From the NCBI GenBank assembly GCA_910589415.1, contig OU342635.1, forward strand, positions 15,376,001-15,440,000: DNA of 64,000 bases. The letters run 5' to 3'. Positions 12,595 to 24,434 of this stretch are shown here, one piece after another. Source of the DNA: Malachius bipustulatus (lineage: Eukaryota > Arthropoda > Insecta > Coleoptera > Melyridae). The translations under genes were made by a program, and so were the position numbers. Each line of letters starts with the position of its first letter. Positions within the stretch are counted from its first letter, which is position 1. Below the pieces are notes generated by a model, which saw nothing but the letters and a program-made list of their open reading frames with translations, was not told where the DNA came from and searched no databases.

Positions 12595-12842
12595 AATAAT
12601 TGAACCCTATGCTGCAACAACGTTGTAAGCGACAATGTGAGCAAATGTTGGCTTTCCATGCAACAACATTCAGTATGAGTTGTTCATACTGAACAGAACA
12701 GTAATGACATGCTGCTTAATGTATATATTAATGTTTGTAAGCTGATAATATTATATTGGTTCACAAAAAATGTTTATTTCAATTTCCCGCAAAATTTACT
12801 TTTATCACTTACAACGTTGTTGCAGCATAGGGTTCAATTATT
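12595..12842. mobile_element. MITE with perfect 35-bp terminal inverted repeats
   Basis: The left arm 12595-12629 is the exact reverse complement of the right arm 12808-12842. The arms contain CCCTATGCTGCAACAACG followed by TTGTAAG. The outermost bases AATAATTGAA / TTCAATTATT also pair, so the precise TIR/TSD border is unclear. The internal 178 bp is AT-rich and non-coding. Perfect arms imply recent insertion or gene conversion. Confidence 0.85.
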
Positions 12843-13352
12843 GAAGTACCTAATTGAAACTGATGAAATATGTGTATTAAAATAGACGCACAAAATACAG
12901 TCAAAAAAATAGGGTAGATATAATAGTAAGTAAAATCGCTATGTTAGATAACAATACGCTATGTGGCTGTACGTACGTTACTTGTAATAGGAGACTTCAA
13001 CGGTACGATACGAAAGAAACCTTTTCACCTCAATACTTCCGCATGAATTTCATATTTTATAGTGGATTTACAGCCATATCCACATTATATGTCCATGTGT
13101 GGGTTGATCAAAAGACTGAAAATTGTGAACAAACCTAAAACCTAAGTTAGCTTAGCGGGTAGGCTTTTAAGAAAAAATATACCTATGAATGAGGTTGAAT
13201 CTGTAAAATGGTAAAATGGAAGATTTTTGATCAATCTCATAAGTGATTTAAGTCATTTTATAAGAATAAAAACCAATAATCGCTGCACAAATTTTACCAA
13301 GATTATGACACATCCATCATGGCACAATCTGATAGATACGTACCTATTCGTA
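12843..13352. other. No gene seen
   Basis: AT-rich spacer between two non-autonomous elements; nothing recognisable. Confidence 0.5.
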
Positions 13353-14238
13353 TGTACAGTGTGACCCATTTGTTCTTGAAACACCCTGTAGAATCTTAAT
13401 TAATGGTGCGATTTTAAAGAAATTTCTTTTAAACCATAGAGCTTGATAAACTATATTTTGGGAGCAAAAAGCGTCACATTCCTACAATATCCAATGCCTA
13501 CTAGATCAGTGTTTACTTGTAAAATCTCAAAAATTCATATTAGCGATTTTTTTAGAAAAAAAACTGTGCACGCTACTGGATTCACCAGCCCTCAAAACGG
13601 TACTGTACTAAATTTAATTGGAAATGTCAGAGTAATAAGGATCTTGCAGTTATTTTAGAAATTCATAATAGAACTCCGGATTTTCATTAATTTATTCGAA
13701 AAGGTCAAGAGAGACAAAATAGAAATTGTACGTCTAGTTGGTGATAATGTAGGTACTTTAATTTTTTAATTATAATTTTTATTTATTTATTTTTTATTTT
13801 TTAATTTTTTTTATTTTTTTTTTATTTTTTTTTTTACTTTTTTTTTACTTTTTTTTAATTTTAATTTTTACTTATGATAGCTTTTGACCTTTTTCAAATT
13901 AATTTATGAAAATTCGAAGTATTATTATGAATTTTTAAAATAACTACAAGATCCTTTTTACTCTGACATTTCCAATAAAATTTGGTACAGTACCGTTTTG
14001 AGGGCTGGTGAATCCCGTGGCGTGTCAAGTTTTTTTCTAAAAAAATCGCTAATATGAATTTTTGAGATTTTACAAGTAAACACTGATCTAGTGGCCCCTG
14101 GATATTGTAGGAATGAGACGCTTTTTACTCCCAAAATATAGTTTATCAAGCTCTATGGTTTAAAAGAATTTTTTCAAAATCGCACCATAAATTAAGATTC
14201 TACAGGGTGTTTCAAGAACAAATGGGTCACACTGTATA
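13353..14238. mobile_element. Long fold-back element with ~355-bp arms
   Basis: Left arm 13353-13709 and right arm 13884-14238 are inverted copies. The outer ends are ACAGTGTGACCCATTTG and its complement, with an internal CACCCTGTAGAATCTTAA just inside. The similarity is strong enough that the same roughly 60-residue peptide (MINYILG...SVFTCKISKIHI...) is spelled in opposite directions; that peptide is a by-product of the repeat, not a gene. The centre (about 13710-13883) is an extreme T-rich tract (13765-13870). Confidence 0.85.
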
Positions 14239-15224
14239 TAACACCCCAATTATTGTTGCTGATATTTTTTCGTCTTATACAACCTAAAATATAACAAAAA
14301 TGGCCATATGTGTAAGTATAGAGAGATTTATGGTAGAGGTATGTATGAATAAAATAAACAGTATTATAATAGCAGCAAGAGATAGCAGCAAAGCAAGACG
14401 AGAATCTATTATTATGATGCATATAAAGCAAATGGCAGTTGGTGCTGAAAGCCGAAGGCGTCGGAGATAGCATTTCACTGTCAGAGGGCTTTGACATGCA
14501 AGAGTTTCACCTAGTGCACTAGTTCCGTCTTTGAAATGGGTCAAAACACCATGAAGAATAATTAGGTACAGCGAGTCAAGTCAACGACCGCAACTTTAGA
14601 AATGGAAAAGAACAAACAACGATCGCCTACCGGAGGCGTAGCCTGCGGGGGCCGTTCTGTAGTAGCCTTAACAGCTTTTTAACGACACCTTGTCACAGTG
14701 TTATTATTGTAACGGTCTGTTAACATTAGTCAACTTGGAGCACACTCAATAATTAACTTATATTCAACGAATAAGTTACAAATAAATATTTATTTCCATT
14801 TGCATAACGAGTCGAAGCGATCATTTTTGCAATATCGATAGATCGTTAATCAGCAACGTGTTTGAATTTTAATTTTTATGCGGAGTTTTTCCTATGTCGA
14901 ATGGGTATTCGAATGACGAAAATATAACTTTGTTAACCGAAGTAGGTCTGCTAAAATTTTAATTTTAGCATCTGCTCATTTACAAAGGCACTGAAGATTA
15001 CTCCTTGCAAAATCCTTTAATAAATCAAGCAGCTGAGAGGAAACTTTCTGTTCATGCAAGGATTCGAAAACTCCGATCTTTTGATAGAGGCGCGAAATTA
15101 ATGTCTTCCTGACACTTCTTAAACATCTTGTTTATTATTAGTTACCTGCCTTATTTACTTTCGAAGGTACAATGTAGAGAAATCACTTCCGTATAAGAAT
15201 AAACAGCGAGATCGATTTATAATG
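14239..15224. other. No gene seen
   Basis: AT-rich; short ORFs on the minus strand at 14192-14544 overlap one another and have no recognisable domain. A small hairpin-prone CGCCTACCGGAGGCGTAGCC sits at about 14625. Confidence 0.4.
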
Positions 15225-15420
15225 CAAATGGGGTAAATTTTCACATGTAATACCACTAGAGGTCAAATTATTTCCGGAAATTTTTTCGAGCTCACGAATA
15301 TTTTGAAAATTATCGCGAGCCGAAGGCGAGGGATAATTTTCTTAAAATATTCGTAAGCGAGAACAAAATTTCCTGGTATAATTTGATTTCGAGTGGTATT
15401 TGGAAAGAAAATTTCACAAC
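15225..15420. repeat. Palindromic repeat with GAGCCGAAGGCGAG loop
   Basis: Sequence from about 15245 (TACCACTAGAGGTCAAATTA) to 15410 (its imperfect complement ending CGAGTGGTATT) folds back on itself. The tightest part is GAATATTTTGAAAATTATCG against GGATAATTTTCTTAAAATAT. The turn at about 15316-15333 is GCGAGCCGAAGGCGAGGG. It is probably a hairpin MITE. A similar loop occurs at 29180. Confidence 0.65.
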
Positions 15421-16549
15421 AAAATTAGTTTTGAATAGAAAAATTACAATTTTATTGTGAAATAAAAATATGACATGGCGGCGTAACATAATCACGTGAC
15501 AACGCCAAACTGACGTTTAATAACTGCGCCGCCATTATTAGCGCTGTCAAACACAAATTTTAGTTTCTAAACTTCACCCAGCCGAGTGTGGTTTTTGATA
15601 ATGATAACTCGACAATTGCGGTATAATAGTAATTATGATTAGTATTGATTAGATGCCATTCTTTCCAAAGCGCAAGGATTTGCCCAGCAGATGGATTCTA
15701 CCAACAAAAAGTGCCATATAATTAATTATAAAGATAAACTGGTCGAACCCCCATGAATTCGCCGTGTGTTAAACCGAATAATTATGTAAGTACCTACCTA
15801 TTTCAAATAGAATTACTAAATTAGGTAAATTAGGTTTCTTCAGATCATTTTTTCGATAGTGAATCCGTGATTTCATACGTGGTAATACGCGAAAACATCA
15901 CTTTAATATTAAATTATAATAGAAACTTTAACAAAACGCATTGGTTGATTAATATTAACAACAGCAACAGTCAACAGTTGACGTTTATAAAGTTCCTAGT
16001 TGTCACTTTTAAACGTCAAAAAATTTCCACTATAATACTCTCCAGCTTACCCCTGGAGGAGAAAATTTCCGATATAATTCACAAATAACCACGGCAACGG
16101 TAAGCAATGCTCGTACTTTATTGGCTGAAAATTGATGGCGTGAAATTTTCAGTAAAACTGGGTGAGACGTGAATTAGAAAAAAATAGTTAGGGAATTTGA
16201 AGATAGTTTCAAAAACTAGCGACTCTAATCAACATTTTAAAAGATAAGCGTTCCCATACATAATATGACTAAAATAATTTATTTTTATTGTAAAACTTTT
16301 TGCTTTCAAGCTAAAATATAAAGAAATATATATGGAGAAGTTATTTTAGTTGTAAATCAAATTTTATTCATAATGTTTTTTTTTAATAATAATAATTATT
16401 AAAAATTCGTATTTTTCAAAATACAGGATGTCACATTTTTTTTAATCGGTTATTTCCGTAAAGTATCTTAAATAGATATTTCTGGCATGGAAATACATAT
16501 ACCATCCGGCTGGTCGACGACTATGCTTGGTATACATATCCAAGGTGGG
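15421..16549. other. No gene seen
   Basis: AT-rich. TACAGGATGTCACATTT at about 16424 resembles the TACAGGGTG ends but lacks an evident partner. Confidence 0.4.
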
Positions 16550-18130
16550 TCGCACACAGAACTACACCCCAAGTCGCTCACGCTCATTAGCCTAACCTTT
16601 TTTTACTAAAAAGTCTGGAAAGGGTGCTGGATGCTTACATAAGGGAAGTGTGTTGAAATCCCTGCCCATCCGGGCCAGTATGCCAACTAGATTGGTAAGT
16701 CAACCGACCTTTCTCTCAACAATCTTGTGGCCAAGATCATCAGTTCTCTTGACGAAAAAGGTAATTCGGTGGTTGCCTTCCTCGATATAGAAGGAGCGTT
16801 TAACAACCCACTACCAGAATCCCTCTATAGAGCAATTGCCTCAAGAGTGATCCCATCAGTCATAAGTGGCTGGATCCGCAATATGCTTGGAAACAGAACA
16901 GAACTATAACGACCTCAATGGGAGGGAAAAATATCGACTTTAGGTCCGCGAGGGAGTGTCCTCTCTTCTTTGCTCTGGTCCCTTCTCGTCAATGACCTTC
17001 TAGCCGTTCTCTCACTAAAAAGTGTCGATGTCCAGGCATTTGCTGATGACTTATTGGTCATTCTGATCAAAGAGAGATCTTAAGCGACTATTTCTAGGGT
17101 TCTTCAGAAAGTACTCAAAGTGACTTATCAGTAGTGCTACTGGTGCTAGAGAGAACACATGTCAGTCAACCCTCGCAAAACTGTCATAACACCATTTTCC
17201 AGAAAGAGAAGGTTGGACGGTTTAACGCACCCATCATTCTGGGATTCACCCTAGGAATCATCATCCTGGATTGAAAGCTTACTCGGAACTCTCATCTGGA
17301 AAAAGCTACAGAGCCAAAATTTTGGACGTGTAAAAGGATCTGTGGCAAAGACTTATGATTGCGTATGGCATTTGGTAGTCAAAAGGCCAACAAGTCATGG
17401 CAGTTAACATGGTTATTAACACCACACCGTCGGCGGCAATGTAAGGCCTATGAGAGGCTATGAGAGCCAGATTGACTACATATAAATAGAATGCTGAAGA
17501 TGGCAAGAAGCTTGCTAAAGGCTTATAACTTGGAGTAAACCAGGTTACTGGATGACATAAAAAGTCACAGCTTACTGGATGTGCTCTCGGACATAATTCC
17601 TAAGACATTCATGAACCGCTCTGGTTATAAGGTCCTTCTCCCGGGAATAGACATGTGGGAGGACAATAGAAATTAACTCCTAACAGCAGTATTCAGATGT
17701 TTCATCGATGGATCTAAGACATCCACAGAAACTGGAGCTGGGATGTGCATCTTCTCGAGTCTGAGCCTCCACGCAACAACTTTCCAGGCCGAAATCTATT
17801 CCATAGAGCTCTGTGCGCAAATGCAGGAAAAGATGCATCGCCAACGCAGATCAATAAATATATTTACAGAGAGCCAAGCGGCTCTAAAAGCCTTTAGCTT
17901 CATCCATTACAAGTCCAAGTTGGTCTGGAACTGTCAATTGACTTTGAATGCTCTAGCAAGGAGCAAGTTGTTCCTTGATCCTTTTGCTCTAGATTCCGGG
18001 CCATGCTGCAGATGGTGAGGACGAACTTACTGACTCTCTGGCCAGGAAAGGTGCCGATATACTGTCATAACAACAATACGCAACTGGGGTGATAGGAAAG
18101 TCCTCCAGCACTGGCAAAACTTCCAAAGAT
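16550..18130 (+). mobile_element. Decayed LINE with RT and RNase H domains (I/LOA/R1-like)
   Basis: RT pieces in broken frames: KSLERVLDAYIREV (about 16610), a clear block VVAFLDIEGAFNNPLPESLY (16771-16830, usual 'AFLDIEGAFNNT'), then HVREGVSSLL-like and VNDLLAVLS near 16990, and QAFADDLLVILI (about 17034, catalytic FADD). An RNase H domain follows: FIDGSKTSTETGAGMCIFSS (about 17703), FQAEIYSIELCAQ, INIFTESQAALKAF, and finally GHAADGEDELTDSLARKGAD (about 18000). RNase H downstream of the RT is a feature of the I, LOA and R1-related groups. Many stops; no endonuclease or ORF1 was recognised, so it is 5' truncated and dead. Confidence 0.85.
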
Positions 18131-18340
18131 TCGACCATTCGAAGGCCTTTATATAGGACATCTCGAAGAAATAAGGTGATGCGAGGTGAAACGAGCTGAA
18201 CCTGATATGGATGAGCTTTTGCTTTCGACGTGTATTTTTGCCTGGCCTTGTTCTAGGGGGAATCAAAGGAGCCACGTTTTTTGAAGTTTTTGTCCAAAAG
18301 TGGTTCTTATTTTTGATTTCAAAAACCAAGCGAGATATAA
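18131..18340 (-). mobile_element. Antisense LINE ORF2 C-terminal fragment
   Basis: The minus-strand translation has KTSKNVAPLIPPRTRPGKNT followed by RRKQKLIHIRFSSFHLASPY. This matches in order the plus-strand fragment at about 5950-6090 (SQDVARLISPRTRPSRNTRR...RFSSSHLAPP). It lies directly against the 3' end of the RNase H LINE, in the opposite orientation. It is only about 200 bp and is not functional. Confidence 0.65.
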
Positions 18341-20465
18341 AAGTAATTTACTACACAAAAATTGTATTTTTGGTCATTGCATTTGACAGAAATATAAGAA
18401 GTACAACAAATCTTATTTAAAACATGTGCTTCCAAGAACTGAACCTACTGGACCTGATAATTTTAATCTAGTTAAGGCTTAATTAGCCCCTTAATCTGAA
18501 AAACACCATTAAATTACAACAAAACTATGTAAAGTATATTTAAGATCTTTACGAAAAATTTTTTTTTCAATTTTGACACCGCAGTGTTAATCTTGAAAAA
18601 TATCTACGCCTTTCTGGTCCCACTTTTTTGCTCATGCTATCATTAAAAGGTAGTAAAAATGTTAAAAATTTGCATCGCACATCTACTTTAAAAATAATGG
18701 AAGAAACAAAGAAAAGAAGAAATAAAGCAACAATTTAAATTAAATTAAAAGAATTCAAATACTCACGTTCATCATTTTAGCGAAGATTGTTTTAACAAAG
18801 AAGTTCAAAGACCTAGGCTCTCTATAAAGTATGTCATGTTTGCAAATGTCACGATACTTGAATAAAAATTCAATTGTTTTCTTTAAAAAAAAGTTACATA
18901 CCTACTTTAAATTAATAATTATAAAATAAACAATAACTTAACAGATATTCGTATCAACTTTCTGTTGTAAAAAACAGGTTAATTTTTCTTTCACTTTAAG
19001 TAGTCTTCTTGAATATGCAATTCGAATTTCACAACTTTCAAATGTTATTTATAAAATTAACGTCACCTGTTCCATAGATGGAATCCGTATTGTGGGTAAA
19101 CCTGTGCAAATAAATTATGAACAATTACCGAGCAAGATAAGTGGTAACAATGCGGTCATCAGGTGTGGTTCGTTAAGAAGCTGGCTGGTTATCTTTGGAC
19201 CACCAGCACCAGCACCAGCACCAGTAATTGTTTTAAGGGTCTCGGGTTCAACGACTGTGCTCGAACCAATTCCTACATACAGCTGGGTCATTGACTTTAC
19301 ACCCCCACCCTTCATAAAATCAGTGACATTTCATTATGCAATCATTTTGTTACTAATTCGCTAATTAGCATCAATCTACTATTTATGTATTCACTAAGAA
19401 TCCTTTCGCTTTATAACATGCGCATAACAAATAATGTTTCAGTTCAAACTAGGTATACGTATAGGTAATACGTAGGTATATACACGAAGGTACCTGCCTG
19501 CCTGTTACTAAAAAGAAGATATAGTATATAGGATAAAGCTCTAATTTATGTATTTTAAATAATAATTATTAAATTATAATAAAAATCGAAAAACACCTGT
19601 GATATTGTGAAACAAAAAATATAAAAATAGCTCGTATGTGTAGGTATAGGTAGGTACCTACTCGATAAAATAAAAAATATATTGACCTTTTAAACGTAAA
19701 GTTGACTTTGAAAGTTGTTTAATAAATCAATTGGGTATATTTCAACATGGTTATGAGATCATTAAACTCAGTTATTTTTTTTTTCGTTTTTAGCAACCTC
19801 AAAAGTCATATTACTAAAAGTTATGTATTGACTTTGAGTTATACCCAGAGCTTATTATTAAATGTTTGTCTGAAATGAAACAAGTTATCATAAATCGAAT
19901 CCTGTTCCAGATAAGTATGAGCTGCTGCCATCTTATAAAAGATGAAGGCATTGAAAATCAACCGACTATGAAAAATTTTAATCAGGCAGGATTAAACAAA
20001 TACATAACTAGGTAGGTAGGTAGGTAGGTGTTATGCTATTATACATTTCTTATATCGAGATGCGTTTAATTAAAATGCACCAGGAAGGTAACAAAAACCA
20101 GTTCGGCGATAGCAGCAGTTGCATTTGCATACTACTTTATATAACCGCAAGTAAATACACCTGAGAATGTGGCAAATGATTAAGATTATGCCCAAATTAG
20201 CTCGCATGCGTTACATAAAGCAAGCTCTTGTCCTGTACGGTATACGCGGGCATATTAATCGTCCTTCCGGACAAAGTAGCGGTTGTAAAATTAAGTAAGT
20301 GGAACCGATCACATGCGTCCTATACATCAGTATGCCCAAGTCACCAACACCAACACCAAGTGACAGTTAACACCTAAATCATAATGTCGTTACGTCAGAT
20401 TCAGTAACGTAGTCGTTATTTGGGTTTCTCTAAAAATATTTTATTAATTATTATTATTATTTAGT
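18341..20465. other. Intergenic, with microsatellites
   Basis: No gene recognised. Short repeats: (CACCAG/CAGCAC)n at about 19200-19225, a TAGG/TACC-rich area at 19450-19660, a (TAGG)n run at about 20010-20030 and a CACCAACACCAACACC run at about 20342. The 90-residue frame at 19092 overlaps the CACCAG repeat and reads open on both strands, so it is probably spurious. Confidence 0.45.
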
Positions 20466-20960
20466 TAAAAAATGTTTATATACCGATAGCGCCAATTTGA
20501 TGAAAGAATCTTGCGAAAAAAAAATTCAAAAAAATGGCAACTGATGACTTTTTGGGATATCCCCTGAAACGTTGATTCAGAATAATGTTGTGTAGTATTA
20601 GGGGTGCTCTCTGCCTGGAAATGTACCAAATTGATCCCCCTTAAGTATCTCCTTAATGACCCCCCAAATGAAGAGCAATAAATTTAAAAAATCAAACGAT
20701 ACAAATTTAAAAAATGCATATCCCAAAAACGATAGCTCCAATTAAAATCCGGACTCATTTTCAGATTCGGCGGGACTAGAACTTATCAAAGGGAATTTAT
20801 CAAAGATGACTTCTTCGGATACCTGGCCCCTGAAACGCTGATTCAGAATATGTATAGTATTAGGTGTACTCCAAGGAAAGCAAAAAATTTGAAAATCAAA
20901 AGAAAAAAAATTCAAAAATTCATAGCCCAGAATGCTCCAATCGAAAAATTGACTTCGTTT
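20466..20960. repeat. Degenerate direct repeat dimer (~265-bp unit)
   Basis: CCCCTGAAACGTTGATTCAG...TAGTATTAGG(G)GTG at 20560-20620 recurs as CCCCTGAAACGCTGATTCAG...TAGTATTAGGTGTAC at 20824-20880. Both are preceded by GATGACTT(T/C)TT and followed by AATTTAAAAAAT/AATTTGAAAAT and 'GATAGCTCCAAT' / 'GAATGCTCCAAT' blocks. Two diverged copies of one unit in tandem; identity unknown. Confidence 0.6.
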
Positions 20961-21835
20961 TTATACCTTATAAGGATGGTACTTTGCTCTTTTCAAAATT
21001 GTGGGCTATTTTAGATGTTGCCATATTGAAATCGAGAAGCAAAATTATCAAGTAATGTAATGCTAAAGTAATAGAATGCCGCTATTTTCTTCTCGCTCCA
21101 AATTTGAGCTTGAAATTTTAGGACAAGATTCTTTCTTGTAAGACCTTTACAATTATATACCGCAAGACCATACTTTCCAGTAAAAAATCCAGGCCGCCAT
21201 TTTGTCTTTGTGAAAATAGCTTGTCTAGTTGTTTACTTGCTTTTAGGTGAAAAATTATAAAACAAATAATTTTTTTAGATGGATCTTTAGCCTATTTTTT
21301 GTTTACGAGTACTGGATACCGTGATGGGTTTCATTTGGCACATTAAAAAATACCTTTTTTAATAAGAATTTATTCTTTAAAGTACGGCTTTTACATGATT
21401 TTTTTCTTAACATTCCCGCAAGCTGAACTCCGTGTCTGCTCTAGAATAACCGTTAAAGTGGGCGTAATATAATTTTATTGCTAATCCTTATGGAGTGTGC
21501 TTACAGGAAATAATGGAGTAAGAGGTCAACTGAATCAATCAATTTCAAAGCAAAGGTGATAAAAAGAGAAGGTCCTGTTGCATGGTCTGTTAGATACGCA
21601 ACTGACACCATTGACCTTTTATCTTTGAATATTGTGAAAGAGCTACGTCCGTATTTAATAGAAATTACCTTTTTTTTATTATTTTAAGCTTTGATGCCTG
21701 ATATTTAAAAATTGAGTGAAATGGTGCTTGACTGAACGTTCTGACAAAGTTGAATTTAGATTCTGAATTAAGGACACGAAACTCTTGTGTAAATAGTGCA
21801 AGATTATTAGGATGCCAAAAAAATTTGTTTCGTTT
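20961..21835. other. No gene seen
   Basis: AT-rich spacer between the repeat dimer and the piggyBac remnant. It may include the latter's 3' terminal region, but no TTAA-flanked end was identified. Confidence 0.4.
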
Positions 21836-22992
21836 TCAAACAAAGACTTCGTCTACTACTTCGCCCCTTTTCTGATTATAGTGGCGTAAGAAGTCGTTTG
21901 ATCCATATTAAGTCAACATAAGTCAACCCTTTTCTTTGCTATATGCGAGAATCGTCATGCAACAGGTTTGCTAACTTCGAGTTGTAAGCCATCTTGATGC
22001 TGTTGTTGGGTGAGTTTGGCGGCTGGTAGAAGATTGATGTTGAGTTAAGTCTCTAAATTGGTAGCAACATCTTCAATATTTTGAAGGCGTGCTGTGGTAG
22101 CTGGTACCATGACAGATGCATGTTTTGTGAAGATCAACCTCACATCCCTGCTATTCTTCCATTTTGTTAACGCGATACCATGTTGGTCTTTTCGTGGTGT
22201 CATCTCACTTTTCGTAAGTTTATATTATTGATCCCCTTTTGGTTTGTTTTTCTTGACCATGACTGTTCCAATAAGATAAGTTTTTCTATCAAGAATTAAC
22301 ACACTTAGATCGTAGATAGTGTAGAAGCTACCTTCATCCAGTAAACCTATATTTAGTTAATGACAAACATTTTTGCAAACCTAATTTTGCGTTTCCTGTT
22401 GAAGGTTTCCCGAAATATAGCTACAATGCTCATGTATATCTATCCCTGTGCCTGTGATCGGTACTTGTCCTGAGCTGCCAAATAATCCACCAAAGAATGA
22501 AGCCTAATCAGAACCATCCTACGTAACATAAGGACAGTCCCAAAAATGACTTTACTTCTACAGCATCTGTGGACATTAACTCGGGAATATTTTTGCCACT
22601 CTGTTTGTTTCGATTAGAGACATTTCGACTGAAGTCGCTCTCTACAGTCAGTCCATATGGTGCAGTAAAACGAAATTCTTTATGCCGTCCAAACTCAATA
22701 TATTGTATTTTCATCATTCCCTCGAACCGCGTCATCATCCTCGTTCGGTTTCTTCCAAAACCATTTCCCATAGAACATCGTGAAAAACGGTGACATCGTC
22801 GAAAACTCCTTCGTCAGATGATTTGTGTAGCGCTGGTGCTGGATCGTCTGGTATCCATGCTGAATCTTGCCCACAGTCATCTGAATCGACGGCTTTTGAG
22901 GATCGCTTTCCCAAATCGATATTGCCTTTAACTTTTTCCAGTTCAGGTTCCGTTAATTTTCGACGTTTAGACCTGTTACTGTAAGGAGTCAC
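21836..22992 (-). pseudogene. piggyBac-like transposase pseudogene
   Basis: Reads right to left. The N-terminus from 22992 (MTPYSNRSKRRKL) is followed by an acidic stretch (DSDDCGQDSAWIPDD) typical of piggyBac N-termini. After a frameshift near 22750 comes TDAVEVKSFLGLSLCYVG, the usual 'EI..F.GL.l.mG'. Nearer the C-terminus (about 22330-22060) are LDRKTYLIGTVMVKKNKPKG, KLTKSEM and HGIALTKWKNSRDVRLIFTK, matching 'TYL.GT.R.NR...P...KL.KGE....KW.D.R.V..LST'. It ends with AYSKEKG and a broken 'GVD..D' segment at about 21930. The central region carrying most of the catalytic aspartates is missing, and stops are present. Inactive. Confidence 0.78.
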
Positions 22993-24434
22993 TAAGAACC
23001 ACCAGAGAATATGTGTCGCTCATATTTTAATGCCATGGTCATCGGCATTCGGCATTAAGTTACTCAGAGTTTTGGGGGGTGGGGTGGATTGATCATCCAC
23101 ATTATATGAGTGACTGAAATGGCCAAAAGTCCCTAATAAAATCCGTTTCCAGAACCAGAAGGTATTTCAATTATTCAATATACCTACGCATAAATACGGA
23201 AAAAATAACACACTTTCGTGTGATCATTTGGCACGCAAAATGTTGGGTGGTGACTGGTGATAAGCTTCATGATTGCTGGCTGGACACTGGACAGTCGATT
23301 AAAAAAAGAAGTGAGGATTGAGCACCGCCACTGACATCGTGATGCATCTTAGGCCATAGGCTAGACCTAGTGGTAGTTGGTAGTGCTAGTAACCCACCAG
23401 CTGAGGTGACAGCTTGCTTGCTCTATAGGTCAGTGTACCTGCAGTGGGCCAGAGTGTGTACAATTTCGGTGTTGTGGCTGCTGGTCGGGTCAATGAGCCC
23501 GGTAGGTGGACGCACACTATTATACCCATATGAATAACGGGCACGTCGAGTGCTGACCACCGGCCGACGCTTCCACGGGCACTTTCACTCTCCTAGGTGG
23601 ATGAACGCAGGCTATGGCTGTGGCAAGGCGAGACTCCGACTCTGACATCAGTCAGTCGCTTCCAAGCGTCCAAGCGGCTCTTATTACGTAAACGTAAACT
23701 AACGTGTGCATGTAGTAAGAGAAGACTTATAGTAAGGCGGCAGGACTTTGAAGAAGGAGCATGATGTAAAATATAATGAATTAGGTATCTCAATACAATA
23801 GGTAGGTATAATTCATTGTTTATTTTCACCGAGATCATTGTTAACAAACGATTACTATGTCAACATATTTTTTTACAATGCACTGGATACGTAAATGACG
23901 ATCCGGACATTTAAATAATTATTTAAAGCTGCTGCGCCCTTCAGCATTGTTTCACTTTTAATTAAGTAGTTAAATTGGTTTAAGAATTTTCCGGAAAAAC
24001 CCAATAACGATTTTTGCGTAGTTAAATAAATTAAAAAGGTGTGTCAACAAAAAAAGTGATTTTCGATTAAGGCTCTGGCCTTGTCAAGAGATCTCGGGCG
24101 GCGAAGTCCAAGAGGGACAAAGGGGGAAATTAGGGTCCGGTAGCCAAGCGGGGTCCTCAGGCGTCAATTGTAATGTATTACTATTTATATCTTTTTTTTT
24201 TAGTTACCTTATATTAAATCTATCTATTTTGTATTGTTCTATGTTATCTACTATTTCTGTTTACTTTGTTTTATTTTTCACAACTTATTATTATAGTCCC
24301 TTTGAAAAAATCAATATATTTTATAAATGAATTTGTAGCTACTGTGTGATCGATGATTGCAGTAGGAGGGCCGACAAAGCACCCCTGTCCATGGCAATAT
24401 TCTGGCTATTAGTGTGACAAAACTTAATTTAAAA
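22993..24434. other. No gene seen
   Basis: A mixed-composition stretch. 23260-23720 is less AT-rich, but no domain is recognisable in any frame. A short GC-rich patch lies at about 24065-24165. AT-rich sequence follows up to the Jockey-like element. Confidence 0.4.

Noticed and set aside
13443..14149. Similar ORFs facing each other (13443 + and 13958 -)
   Set aside because: They are the two arms of one fold-back element, not genes.
19092..19364. 90-residue plus-strand ORF
   Set aside because: It overlaps a CACCAG microsatellite and an equally open frame on the opposite strand (19115-19315); no domain.
20010..20030. Telomeric TTAGG repeat
   Set aside because: The run is (TAGG)n, not TTAGG, and only five units long; it is an ordinary microsatellite.
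23593..23847. 84-residue minus-strand ORF
   Set aside because: No recognisable domain; it lies in a patch that is simply less AT-rich.
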